Assembly: GCF_035222275.1 (NCBI RefSeq)
Contig: NC_085886.1
Span: 3,782,001-3,846,000 of the forward strand
Source: Podospora bellae-mahoneyi
Taxonomy: Eukaryota; Ascomycota; Sordariomycetes; Sordariales; Podosporaceae
Length of the DNA: 64,000 nucleotides
Direction of reading: 5' to 3'
Below, piece after piece: positions 34,101 through 46,418 of the stretch. The stretch's first letter is position 1. Every line of letters starts with the position of its first letter. A model generated the notes under the pieces. The model did not search any database. It was given only the letters and a program-made list of their open reading frames with translations, and was not told where the DNA came from. Position numbers and translations under genes: made by a program.

Positions 34101-37100
34101 TGTTGTCTCAGTCTGTTCTTGGCTGGGACATTGCCTGAGGAATTGCGAGCTGGAAATGACGCCACCAAATGCCCCGTTGTTTCCGCGCCATTTACCGTCG
34201 ACTTCACCTCTATTATTGGATTGGCCGCCAGGTGAAGACATTGGCAAGACATTCATTCCCTTGGTGTCTTGGAAAAAAATGTGCCGATATCATTCATCCC
34301 GATCAGCATCGGCAACCACTAGTCTTGTACGAAAGAAATCCGGTTCAGAAAGATGATTCGACAATATCTTCCACACGTCCGGACGTATGGCATATTCCTG
34401 CGCCCGGTTGTGGGCAAGCCTTCAACAACTTGCTCACCGACTTGACCGGTGGCCAGTCACCGTCGCACAGGTCACGATATCACAGAGCCAAAGAGTGTCC
34501 TTGAATGGTCGACTAATACAAACCAAGGCGTCTGTTCTTGAGCGGTGTATTTTTTTTCCCGAGATATTGACTCCCTGGAGACGTAGCGTAGTAGAATGTT
34601 GTTGGGGGTCATTGACTCGAGTCTGATATCGGCATGGAATACCTAGTACCAAGCAGTGAAATCCAATGGCGGCTTCCGGCCTCGCTATCTATTTCCTGAC
34701 CTTGAAATTCTCTACTAGGCAACTAGGTACCTTATCATGCACATGATTGTGTGGCCAGGTTTGGAGCCCAGGGAAATGCATATCGAAGCGAGATATTGGA
34801 CCTTCACAGTAAGTAACAGATAAATTGATTTCAAAGTATAGAAGTACCTACTGTACCTAATCTTCGATATGAATCGGGCCTTAAAACGTATGCTAAACTC
34901 TGAAGCTCTTACAGGTCTGAAAGAGGTCTGGACAAGGTCTGAAACAGCCAGGCTCACTGTCAACTGCCCGCTTGAAGGTGACTGTACACCAAAGATAAGG
35001 ACCTCGAACTAGCGAGAAAATAATTAAGCGTTCCTATGCTGAGTGGCCCACCCTCCTTCTTAATAAGAACCAAGTGGACAGGAGATTGGAGTGCTGGGAT
35101 TATGCTAAGGATTTGATGTCCAGGGCCGAGTAGTGGTAACATTCATGACAAGCTATTCTGGCACCATCGTGGCCGAATGTGGTTCAATTTTTAAGTTGCT
35201 GATTCAGAACAAAGTCTCTCCGCTATTCAACATAACGTAAAGTACTATGTACAAACAAATATGAAGTAGGTAGGTATCTTTATCATACTTGATGTTGCTC
35301 TGCATTTTTTTCTCGTCTGTGTGCACCAGGACACTACCGGCCCTTGAGGTCTTCAAAGTAAAGCCAATACCACCCTCGCAGCCAGCCCTACTTTGAATCC
35401 CTTTCAGTGCGTCCGGTATTTTTCAGTGTAATTGCAGTGCTGTCTTCCTTTCTTACCTACCTTTCTTTGCTCAGACAAGCTCGCCCAAGATCTCACATGG
35501 TCTTGACAGGTACCGCCAGCATTAATTCAGCAACACCACATCGCAAAGAGTGTAAATAAACCATCCATCATGTTGCTTCATCACTCTTTCCTAAGGTTAT
35601 TTCGCGGCTGCCTAGAAATTCCCCAACCATCCTCATCAGCAGAAAGCTCCTCAACGCCCCTGATAACCGAGCGGCCCCAACCATGCCCTCAATCCAGGAC
35701 TCAATGTAGCCAAGTGGCTGGCTATCACCGCAACTCAACCAAGAGTCCAAACGAGCTCTTATCCGTCCCTCCATGAATGACCTCGGCGCTATTGATGGTG
35801 TCAAAATCCTTCCCGAAGTCGGAACACAGCGTCACAGATCTGCTACCCTTCCGTCGGTTTCCGACAACATCTTGTCGGAAAGGGTGCAGTGCCTTAGTCA
35901 GAGTTATGCGGTCTTGTGTGTTATCAGATGTGATACTGGCTGCATACCCGTCATCCTTTCTTGTTGGTTCTGATGCCATTTCACTTTGATCCACCATCGG
36001 GAGTGTGACCCTCTACCTGTGTTCCCTGCAGTGGCCAACAGAAACAGTCGGGATAGTGCAGCCGAAACTCTTGAGCTTTTCGTAGACAAGGTTGCTATCA
36101 ATAAGGAAAGTTCTAAATATGCAGGGACTTTCTGACAGGTACCTATCTTGATTGACACATGCAACGGTGTGCAACATGACCTTGACTGGCAAAATGAATC
36201 CCTCCAAGGTACCCGAAGAAACCCCGGGAAGCTACCGAGTACATCGAGTGACCGATAAACTCGCACACCACTCGAGTACGCATGTATTGCAGGTAAGGAG
36301 ACACAAAAGCACGGCATTGAGAAAGGCTCGCGGGCAAGGGAAGCTCTCAACAACACTACAAAAGCCACGGGTCGCGGCGTTGTGTTTATGAGTCATCACC
36401 AGCAGGATCAGAAACCAGCGACCGAAACACGAAGCAGGTAAAAGTCCCATGAGATAGAGACTCGGATTGTCGATTATGTATACAGACCTCAAGGTACTTG
36501 AATGGCTCTGATTATCTTTTACCATTCGAAGTACCTTTTGAGAGCTACATAAGGTACCGTCTCTTCTTTTCACCAATTGTCGAGGAGGTACATATAGCCA
36601 CCCTGAGGAAGCCCTGATTAGAAGAAGGAATCTGAAGTTGAAGAAGCTAAGTTACAAAATTATACTGACACAGCACCTCCATCCAAAGGACTGAGCGTAG
36701 ATAAAATAACCCGACACCGCATTCACCTGGGTGTTTTTCTCATTAATTCACAGAAAATATCCGATTCAGGCCATACAGTCTTCACACCTTGAGCCTTCCA
36801 GTTAAGGTGGTGCTCGAGCCTCACACTGAAGAGACCAACAAGTTCTGGTTCTCCTAAAATAGGAGGGCATTGACATGATTCTGAACCGATGCGCTACCTG
36901 GCATGGGAATACCAAGACTAGCGTTAACACCGAACTGTTACTCCCGAGGTGTTCAAGCTCCCAAGTTACAGCACACCATCGTGTTTCTATTTGGGGAAAT
37001 CGTAAGTGTAATCTAGGTGCTCCAGGCGCGAGACTTTCGAAACTCAACTTGATATAAAAGCAGAAGCTGAATGTTGTTCGATACCGTACCTAGGAGTGTT

Positions 37101-38269
37101 GAACCTGAACCATCAGCAAGGCTGGGGATTGGCGCATCAGAAGATGTTGCTTCCAGCGTTAAGAATTGTCAAGAGAATCTGCATCACAAACCATCAGTGG
37201 GTGTTGACCGCCATACTTTAGTGACACATCACCTGCCAAAATAGCGATGCCGCTAGAACAGTTCAGGCATGAAATAGAAAAAAGCTCTCAGGGAAAGAGG
37301 TAATGCCCAGAAGTTGAAAAACGGCGCACTGTCCAAGCGACACGTCAAGGAACACCCGGCCGGAGCGGCACAGCACGCGACCGCCGATGCAATCGGTCAT
37401 GTTGGCAGCGCGGTTTGCAGGCGCGCCCACTCACCAGCGACATGTTTCCACGTGAACCTATGCATGATGCACTGCATCCACCCTGTAACAAATCCTCACA
37501 AAACCGGAAGCAATTTCGCCGGTTTTTTTTTTGTTCCCTATCCCTTTTTGACACAAAAAGTTACCCGCCAGTTTGGTTCACCACATTTTAAACCCAGAAC
37601 ATCATGTTTCAAAAACCCCCTCCCCCCTTGCTAGCCCAAGAGATCAGCAGGAACGGTACCATACTCGCAAGCTTTGCAGATTTAGGTTTAGCTCCCTCAC
37701 TCTCGCAAAGTCTTGGTAACCTTTTGTCTTCTCCGAGCCGTCAGACATGCAGTAAAAACAGAAAACAAAACACCCCCAAAAAGGCGGTGTGGGGGTGGGT
37801 GTTTGTGGCTGACCAACAGGGACGATTCCGTTTCGCTTGGTCCCTTGAGACAGAACAATACCAACAAACATGCCAAGTCAGTTGGGAGATGTACACTAAG
37901 ACAGTTCTACAAGTAAGCGGTGAGAGCGTGATAGGTAATACCTAACAATAGGCATTCTATTTATTGTTTTGGCAGTTAAGTTACATGGGCCTATAGGGCT
38001 ATTGCTCTACCAAGCACTTGCGCGAAATATCTATATAAACTCTATATGTATAACAATTATTTGTTACTGAAATTTAGCTTTAAAAGTCTACTAAAACAGT
38101 TAATCTAGTTTAAAATAAATTAAAAATTAATCTAAAATAATTTTTTATACAAATTGTATTAAGTAATTATAAAGCGTTAAAAACAGTTTAAATTAAGTAG
38201 TAAAGATATATATATATATATAACCCTAAAAATTATTAAACTCTATTTATAAATATATTAAAAACGCTA
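31132..38269. other. Long gene-free stretch
   Basis: 7.1 kb without any supported gene. Frames are short, overlap on both strands and show no family features. 37.94-38.27 kb is AT-rich and part of the RIP-like island. No tRNA was recognised. Minus-strand frames at 35.57-36.0 kb were considered and not accepted. Confidence 0.45.
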
Positions 38270-38685
38270 TAATTGTGTCACGGTTTTGGGAGACGGTGGG
38301 GCACACCGGACCAATCAGGGCTGGACCGGGCGATCGAGCGGGGCTCACGGTCCAGTAGGACGGAACGGACCAATAAGGTGGGGACCGGGGACCGTGGTGG
38401 GTCTCACGGTCCACGGTCCAGTATCGGCCAATCCGGAGAGGACCGAGGACCGTCTGTAAGTCAACGGTCCACGGTCCACGGTCCACTGGTCTATATATAC
38501 GGAGGAACTGGCTGGTGTAGATAGACAGTTCCGCAGTATGCAATTCAAGTTGTAGTTACGATATCTTGTGATTACATTGAGATATCTTGTTGTGCACTCT
38601 TTCGCTGCACCGAACCAGGATTATTCAGAAGTGCCTTCAACCAGTATCCCTTTCAGAGGTTCTGGATAGGGGTTCGTCATAATTG
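38270..38685 (+). mobile_element. Solo LTR of an LTR retrotransposon
   Basis: The LTR runs from 38276 (TGTCACGG) to 38679 (TTCGTCA), 404 bp with TG...CA ends. It is flanked by the direct repeat TAATTG (38270-38275 and 38680-38685). It has a TATATATAC core promoter near 38491 and several CGGTCCA repeats upstream. No internal region is attached, so it is a solo LTR fossil. It is GC-normal within a RIP-like AT island, which indicates a relatively young age. The superfamily cannot be told from the LTR alone. Confidence 0.8.
38406..38485. repeat. CGGTCCA repeat array in the LTR
   Basis: Two adjoining CGGTCCA copies at 38406-38419 and three at 38465-38485, with GGACCGT inverted copies between and upstream. 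The array lies just upstream of the LTR TATA box. Confidence 0.75.
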
Positions 38686-39961
38686 AGATTCTTTGATTAT
38701 TATCATAATATTAGTTGTTTTTAACTACGGTAATTTTTTCAAGTTTAACAATATTTAATTATGAAACTATCAAAATATATTATTTTAAGCTAAAGTTATA
38801 TGTAAGGTACATTTGTAACTATGCTCAAATTAGTAATTGAGACCAATAAAGTTATAATATTACTTTTATCATTTAACTTTATATTAATAGTATATAGATC
38901 TATTTTTTCAAATTTTACATTTTAAATTAGAAAAACATACTTGATATTTAAATGTTAAGAGCTACTAGTAGCTTTTATACAGATTTTAATGGAAAAAATA
39001 TTTACTTAAAAATATATATATAAATTTTTATTAAATAAAAATCCATAAAGTCTGCGGTTTTAAATTACTATTTTTAAGCTTTTAAACTACTTTTTAAAAC
39101 TCTTAGTGGATTATTTATACCCTTGCTCGCTTTAAAATTACATTGGAATTTTGCAAGGTTTTATGTAGATTTTGTGTAAGTGCCCAGTCGCGCAACTGCC
39201 TGGTCAGTCTACCTAGAGAACAAGCATTAGCTAGCTGAGCAGATCTTCGATAGGAAAACCCCGAGCCTAGTTTAGTGTAGCAAAGAATTTCCAGAACCCA
39301 AGAAAACAAGACGAAGTTACGACTGGGGCCTTTTTGGCACGAGCTTGTTGCCTTCTGGGGAGATCAGGAGGTCTTGGCCGATGACGGCACGGTCAGAGCG
39401 ACAACACATCCTCGCCAGGCCCTCGACGTGTGTGAACAAAGTAAATGATCAAGTATTCTATTTCGCCCATGAGAGAAGCAGGGACTCATCCTCTGCCTTC
39501 TCATGTCTGCTTAATGGACCTCTCCCCGCTCTTGCCCCGACAATAACCATCTCTTTCGAGATTGGCGATGCCGCCGGCCATGTCCCCTCCCATCTGGCTA
39601 GCGGCATGATATAAACAAAGCCAAACGAAGATTAACAAAAAAAGGGGAATATGTGAAAAAGCCAAAAACCCGAAAATGTTTTGCCCAACACCGCCGCTTG
39701 CCTTTTGCCGCAAATGGATAATATTATACACACGTCTCCACCGGGCCCCATTTAACAGCCCTGTTCATATGTAACCACCGACGACGTTGAAAACAAGACG
39801 TGAAAAAGGAAATGGTTGTCAGGTCATGACACAGGCGTGGGCAGGAAAATCATCTCCCTTCAACGGTGGCATCTCCACCGCTCCCAAAACAGAAATAGGC
39901 AGCAAAACGCAGAACCGAGGTATCCAAGCGACGACACAAAGGAAAATCCCCCATCCATGGG
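38686..39961. other. AT-rich flank and intergenic stretch
   Basis: AT-rich until about 39120, then normal sequence up to the ankyrin gene's 3' end. No gene is supported. Confidence 0.4.
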
Positions 39962-42415
39962 TCAACAACTGCTCAGAACTGACGTCTGGAAAGTCAAGTT
40001 CATGCCCTCTGGGCCTGCCTCTCCTCCCATCGGGCCACCTCCTGCACCCAAAGGACTTTGAGCCCGTTTTCTGCCCCTTCCTGAGCCAGATCTTCTTCCC
40101 ATCAAGCCATCCAACAGCCGGCCGTGATCTGCCCAGCCAAACGATGTTCCGCCTCCTGCATGGCCATGACAATGTCCGTGGTCTTGTCCCTCCAAGCCGT
40201 AGTACAGCCCGTGATGCTTGGTGCTGCTCGTTAATAAATGCAAACCCTTGCACTGATTTGCAACGCCCTGTTTGACAAGGTTCTGGATTGACCTCTCGCT
40301 CCCATCAAAAACATTGGCATAGGGGAAGATGATGCTCCTCTCGCTGACGAGTTTGCTCTGATCAAAGGCCCCTTGCTCCAGCAACAACACGGCGCAACGG
40401 AGATAGCGAGCTTCCATGTGGATGTCGGATCGGACATCGGTTCTCTGGATGGCGTATTTGACCAGCTGGAGAGGAGTGTTGCCGCAGTTGTTGAACACGT
40501 TAACATTGGCACCTTTTCCACAAAGGAACTGGACGGCGGTCACAATGCCGAACTCGGATGCGTAGTGGAGTGCTGTGTTGCCCTCTGTATCCCGTTTCGC
40601 AAGGAAGGCGTGAAGTTCAAAGTCTGGCGCCTTCGAGGCCGTCTCGAATATGGACTCTAGTTTCTTGTTCAAGTCGGTGTCGGCAAAACCCGTTCTTCCC
40701 GCAGCGGCCCGGCGCAAAAGCTTCATAATTGGTGATCTACGGACGTGCTGGGCTGAACTATCGTTGGGGTCATTCATAGTCATGACTTCTTGGTGGTGGT
40801 GGGGTAGCGAGTAGAGACTGTCGGATCCGCAAGTCGAGTTGTCGCCCGTCGATGGGGCCTTTGAGTCGGAGAATTCGGGGAGGTAACGACGAATGAACTC
40901 GACTTCGTCGCCAAATATTCTGGCTAATTTAGGGGCCGTCCTCTCCAGATTCCGCCTCACGCTGTGCCATAGCCTCTCTCCATCTGCCGCCTTGCTGGCA
41001 ACCAAAAACCGAGCAGCACCGTGTCCAACTTCGCGAAATACGTAGTACAATGTTTCGATCGGAAACTCCTCCTTGGCGACAATGTGGTGCAGGAATGTGT
41101 GCTTCTCGCCGTCTCGAAGACAAAAGTCGAATCCCCTGGACCGCAAGACACGTATGAGGTTCAGGAAAGACACCGGTCTAAGCCTGGGTTGGCTTGGTGG
41201 AGCGTAGACATGAAGAAATGTTTCTCCCCGTTGGTTGACCATCTGAAGATCGTCCGTATGCCTAATGATCAGTAGCAATAGCGAAACACGCGCACCCCAC
41301 CGCGCAGCCACATGAAGTAGCGAGTTGCCATACTTGTCCACCATGTTAGCCTCTTCATCTGTTACCGAGAAGTTGGTAAACGCCGAGTTCTCGGTTGCTT
41401 GTGCGTCAATGGCCCTTGATAACCGCTCGTGAACGCACACGGCGCCTGTCCTGTCTTCGCCATTGTAATAATTAGAACAGCACATCTCAAGCAGGGCCTT
41501 GTTGAGTTCTTCCGTGGTTGGGTTGACTGTCGAGTATTTCGGCTTGAAGAGACCGTTGGTGGCCTTGGTTCCCTTGAACGGCTTGCGGGGCTTGTCTTGA
41601 AGTGAGGCCAGAAACTCCTCCCGTGTCATCCTGCTCAGCGCTGTGTTGGCCCCCGTGTTGTTCAGGTTGATGCGCCTCGACGACGCTGAAGAGGACGAGC
41701 GGGCCAGACTCGATATGCCTGACGAGATGCTGGAAAGAACCGAGGCCCATGATCTTCGTTTGGCCGATGGCGTCAGTGACGATGCGCGTGACGGCGACTT
41801 GTCTCGCATGTAGGTATCGGAGGTGTCTGGGGAGTCGGCTGAGCTGGCGCTGGCAATCGCCAGCGGCGATGAGTCGGGCGAGTCGGACTGTTTGATGGTG
41901 ACGCTGGTATCCGAGCCCTCGGCGTAAAACCCGGTCTGCGCGTCAGAGAACACTGAGGCACTCATGGGATCGGGATAGCTGCGTGATCGCGCTGCTTCTA
42001 GCCGTTGGCGGGCCCTCCTGTTCCTCATCCGCCGCTCCTCCCGAACCGACCTCAGGAAACGAACTCTGACGAGCATGGTGGTCATGTCTCTGGGCCTCCA
42101 ATCATCGATTCGGCGGTCTGGTAGCAAGTTTTTGAGGTGCTTGTGAGTGTTGCGCTGCCTGTGACACAGTCATGTCTTGTTAGCCACACCTTGGCCGCCA
42201 TGCATGTCGTGGATAGGGGGTGCGCACCTGGGATCAAACGTGCCATCTTTGAGGCGCTCAAGGATGCGAACGAGTGGTAATTTTTCGCTTTGTGTACAGA
42301 CATAGAGGCGCAACAATTTCTTTTGCTTTTCAACCGGCCATGGCTTTTCGCGGCGCCCTCGTCGGATGGCCGGTTTCCCATTGCTGCTGCCAGCAGCCGT
42401 TTTGACGTCGGCCAT
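39962..42415 (-). CDS. Ankyrin-repeat protein with a conserved N-terminal fungal domain
   Basis: Two exons (42228-42415 and 39962-42158) encode 794 residues. The N-terminal 100 residues form a block with WPVEKQKKLLRLYVCT, ILERLKDGTFDP and, across the splice, RQRNTHKHLKNLLPDRRIDDWRPRD. It reads like a short helical, basic DNA- or protein-binding module reminiscent of Clr5. A Ser-rich disordered stretch follows (about 115-240). Ankyrin repeats are visible as DKYGNSLLHVAARWGARV, NQRGETFLHVYAP and DGEKHTFLHHIVAK (about 330-440), and DTEGNTALHYASEFG and NNCGNTPLQLVKYA (about 580-650). The last 90 residues are Gly/His-rich (GQDHGHCHGHAGGG). It is probably a scaffold or regulatory protein; the partners are unknown. 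Confidence 0.85.
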
Positions 42416-45271
42416 CCTCTGTCCAGTCCTCTCTCTCGGCCGGTGGTTCGTCTAAAGCACAGTTCGTCCGTCTGTCACCCCTTCTCCACCTGATGCTTGT
42501 GTTCCAGTTTGCGAGTCGTAAGTTTCGACTCCAGGTCTGAGGAGGGATCGGCTGCGAATGATTGTCAATCTCGACCATCCACACTCGGCAGCCTCGTCGG
42601 GGATCCCTGGTAATCGCTGCTGTGTTCGGCCGGTCTGGTTGTGGTCGGACAGGCGGTGTTAGTGTCGGGTAGTTGAGGTTTATGGCACGGGGGTATATTG
42701 ACGACGATAGCACCGGGAGTATGTGTGACGATGAGGCTTTCGGGACTGGCTGCAGTTTAAGACGCTCAGCTTGAGATTCCAGTGGTCCCAGAGGCCAAAA
42801 CTGGTGCGTTCTCGCGGGGACGTAGCTTTCCCCAATCGGTTCTAGAAGGCTGCCAGGCCCAGTCACCGGAAGTGAGCCTTGGCTGCTGTGGGAAGTCCCC
42901 CTCGCTACTGTACACGCCGGAATGGCGAAATGGAACCCCCGCTCTGCCCCAGAATCTGGATCCTAATTTCCACCACTGAAGCACCACTGGGGTGCTGAGC
43001 TGAGGTGGTGAGCCTGCCGGACCGGCAGTGATAGAGACCTATGATGCTACCAGTATTTGTCACTCTAAGCACTGTCCGAGCGTGTTTGTCGAGCTATCGG
43101 GTGACTAGTGATTTGGTAACAGCAACTGGACCTCCTGGGAAGAAGAAAAGGAAGGATTATGGTGTGGGGAGAAGTTGACCAAATGCCGGCTCGTTTCGCA
43201 TCCCCTTGCGATTCTATTCGTCTTGCTGTCCTTCCATTGCAGGTTCTGCGCAACTGCAACCCCCGCCAAACGGGACAACAGCGAAAGAGGCATGGCTCGG
43301 GCAAGGCGACATGGGCGAGGGTCGCTGTGGTGTTGACAGGCTCTGGCTGGGCGAGATGGTTCCTGGCATGACCGTCCCTTGGCAAGTGTTGGCACGCCTG
43401 GCAGCTGTTGACGCTGGTTTGGCAGGTTAAACGAGAACTCCCAGCTGGGCCAATCAGCAGCCAGTAATTGCATTGCTGCGCCCCACAGTGTCCGAGCACA
43501 TTGCGATTGGGACCTCGCTTCTTCTTTTTCGGACTAACATCCACCTCCTCAAGCCAAGGTCAACTGCAAGGACAATGAACAGCATCACCATTCACAGACA
43601 ACAGACAACAGCTGGGAGAGAGCATCTCAGTCACAGCATGATATGAAATTCAAGGCGGCGACAGCTTCAAACATCTGACCGATCGTCGCTTTTCCGACAT
43701 AACCGCAGGGCAAGAGCAGAGACCCTCTGCAGCAGATGAAGGGGCGGGAGATGCGCAAAGAAGATTGAACGTTGGTTTCAACAGGTCCTTGGATTGATTG
43801 GGACATGCACGGGACGAAATCTGCGCCAAGAACCGCACTTTTCAATGCAAACATTTTTTCAACACTGCATCACCAACACCCACCATCCATCATCCATCAC
43901 CATCATCTTTTCTGTCTTGTCCCTTTTTTTTCTTGGCCATTTCTTCGGTTCCTTCGGAGCTGGACTGCCGAACATGGGTGCGGAAAACGGAGGCCCGAAA
44001 CAACGTCACAGTCCGGAAGAGTTCTCCGAACCGTCACTGACTGCGGGTCCATCTGGTCTGGTCTTGTCGGGACAACCATGACATGTAGGGCTGACGGTCC
44101 CCGGGTGCCGCCATCCGAAAACGATATCCTCGCCGATCCATCACTTCTTGTGTTGGTCTTTGGTTATCAACAGCTTTCCACGTGGTCTGGCGATGGCGGC
44201 ACATTCTCTACATTTTCTTTGGTGTTGATACGTCGTAGAGGAATCTGACAAGTGTCAGAAGAGGTGTCACAGCGCATGCTGTGTGCCCACTGAGAGCCTA
44301 CCCGAGACAAGTCTACATATACATTACACCCTGCTGTTTGGCTGGCTTTATATCGAAATACTGTCACACGGTAATGATATTCCGTTCTTTACCCCAAGCC
44401 TGTCATGAATATTCGATGTTTGCCATTCCCATAACTACATACAACCCGGAGGCGACAAGCCACACCACCAAATGATCGCGATTTAGCCGCTTCGACTTCC
44501 AATGAGGGACACTGTGTTTCCTCCTGGACAGTGCAGACAGTCAATTGCACTCACCTCTCACATCCTGCAAAGAAATCGCTTGCTTCTTCCATCGGGTGAA
44601 GATGGCACCATACTTTTTATCGGGACTTTTTGCAACACGAGCTTGTTGGTGGACCGCAGCACTCAAAGTGGAAACTATCATTAAATAAAGCACGACGACA
44701 GGCATCTCCCTGGCGACCTTCCACCGGACGGCGCGGATACGGCCACTGACTCGCAGGGCTTTCAGCATGTCCCATACTCAGAGATAAGCTGAAGGTATTC
44801 CCGACCTGCTGTTGTCAAGCCGCATAATCTCGATAGTGGCAGGGGCGGCACAAATCCGTGGACATGCCCACGCTGACCAAGCATGATGGTAGGGGTCAGT
44901 GTCCCTATCAGGCGTGATGCCGGCGCAATACACCTTCGTACCCGCGCCTGAAGCACCACCGTCGCAACAAGCCCACAGTGGGGTGTTGCCTCTCTCGTGT
45001 CTTGTGGTGATCAGTGGAGAGTTTTGACGCACTGCCGGCCTGCCGGTTTCCAGCTGCTGGCTGACGTGACTGGTTGGAGAAAACTTCCATTTTCAGCGTG
45101 TTTATTAAATCTTGTCCCTCCTTCAACCACCTCCTTCAACTTCATTACGGTTCACCACCTTCCAGTCTTTACGGTATTTCACGTTGTTTTCCAACAAAAA
45201 CAGCAACCACACATTCGTTCTTCATACATACACTCGTTAGTATACTTTTTACAAAACCAACCACGGCCATA
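42416..45271. other. Intergenic stretch
   Basis: 2.9 kb with the divergent promoters of the ankyrin and GPI-protein genes. No supported gene or repeat. The last 200 bp is a CT-rich leader. Confidence 0.4.
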
Positions 45272-45916
45272 ATGCGCTCCTCCACCATTTCCGTCCTCCT
45301 CGGCGCTGCCTCCATGGTCGCTGCCATCCAGATCACCTCCCCCTCCAAGAACGACGTTGTCGACCTCTCGGCCGGCGTCAAGGTCGAGTGGTCCACCGTC
45401 AACACCGACCCTGACTCGGCTCACCTCTTCCTCGTCAACATGGCCTCGGGCCACACCCCCTACAACAAGGACCTCGGTGAGGTCGACCTCTCGACCGGCT
45501 CCATCGTGATCACTGAGAAGGACGTCCCTGAGGACGGCGCCTTCCAATTCAACTTCCAGAGCGTTAAGCAGAACAACATGGGCATCCTCGCCCAGAGCGA
45601 GCAGTTTGAGAACAAGAAGGAGGAGGGCAAGGACAAGGACGAGACCACCACCAAGGCCACCACCACCACTGGAGGTGCCAAGACCACATTGACCACTGCC
45701 ACCACTGCTACCGCCGCTACCACCACTGGCGCCGATTCCGAGGACACCGACGATGAGGAGACCGAGACCAGCAGCACTTCTACTGGCACCTCCACCGGTA
45801 CCGCTGCTGCTGCTTCTGGCACTTCTTCGGAGACCCCTGAGAGCGGTGCTGCTGGTCTTGCTGTCAAGGGCACCATGCTCGCCCTCGTTGCTGGTGTCTT
45901 GGCTGTCGTTGCCTAA
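45272..45916 (+). CDS. Ser/Thr-rich GPI-anchored cell-wall protein (KRE9/KNH-type N domain)
   Basis: Intronless, 214 residues. Signal peptide MRSSTISVLLGAASMVAA is followed by a KRE9/KNH-like domain: IQITSPSKNDVVDLSAGVKVEW, then HLFLVNM and IVITEKDVPEDGAFQFNFQS (about 20-110). A Thr/Ser/Ala/Glu-rich stalk (about 120-190) probably carries O-glycans. The C terminus is a GPI-attachment signal: small residues (SGAAG) before a hydrophobic tail, GTMLALVAGVLAVVA. The protein should sit at the plasma membrane or in the cell wall. Proteins of this kind have been linked to cell-wall glucan organisation, but the exact role is not known. The start has a good context after a long CT-rich leader, and codon bias is strong, suggesting high expression. 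Confidence 0.9.
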   Translation: MRSSTISVLLGAASMVAAIQITSPSKNDVVDLSAGVKVEWSTVNTDPDSAHLFLVNMASGHTPYNKDLGEVDLSTGSIVITEKDVPEDGAFQFNFQSVKQNNMGILAQSEQFENKKEEGKDKDETTTKATTTTGGAKTTLTTATTATAATTTGADSEDTDDEETETSSTSTGTSTGTAAAASGTSSETPESGAAGLAVKGTMLALVAGVLAVVA

Positions 45917-46418
45917 GTCTTCGGAGAGTGAATACCACTGTCCCTGTCAAGGGGTCATGTCAACTTTGAGGTTGGGTGTGAAGAAAGCGGTCCTGGGGAA
46001 AAGGGCCAGGGAGTTGGGTGCGTGAGCTCTGGAGAGGTCATAGTCGTTGATGTAATGACATAATAATGAGAGTTCATGCATTTGGTGTTTTACGAACTCT
46101 GTCATCTTCTGGCGCTTTGCGTGTGATAATGGGTACATGGATTGGGATATGTAATGAGAAACACTTTGGATTAGATATAGACAATACTTGACTTGTATTT
46201 GACGAAACAGAGGAGTCAGCTATAACGATTGCCATTGGTGTACTTCTCAATATCAACCTTACATGTTCCTTTGAGACGCATCGAGGCGGCGTCAAGGGGG
46301 CACAGCATGTGATCGGCAGTCGACATTTCCAGAAACACATCATCCATAGAATTACGAGTAGCATGCTGAGAAGCTTCCACGCCACCGCCTTCTCTGCCCA
46401 AAGCCTCCCCTATGCCTC
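45917..46418. other. Convergent intergenic stretch
   Basis: 3' flanks of two convergent genes. No gene is seen. Confidence 0.45.

Larger units (their letters stand above)
37945..39125. repeat. AT-rich, RIP-like island
   Basis: Nearly pure A/T sequence with many TATA and TTAAA runs and almost no coding potential, on both sides of a GC-rich LTR. In filamentous ascomycetes this composition marks repeats mutated by RIP. The original element is no longer recognisable and no terminal repeats could be matched. Confidence 0.7.

Noticed and set aside
35568-35997. Two minus-strand frames that might be remains of one gene
   Set aside because: No family resemblance in either, and no splice junction links them.
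37601-37800. C-rich and A-rich runs with short frames
   Set aside because: Simple low-complexity sequence; no terminal repeats or structure to make it an element.
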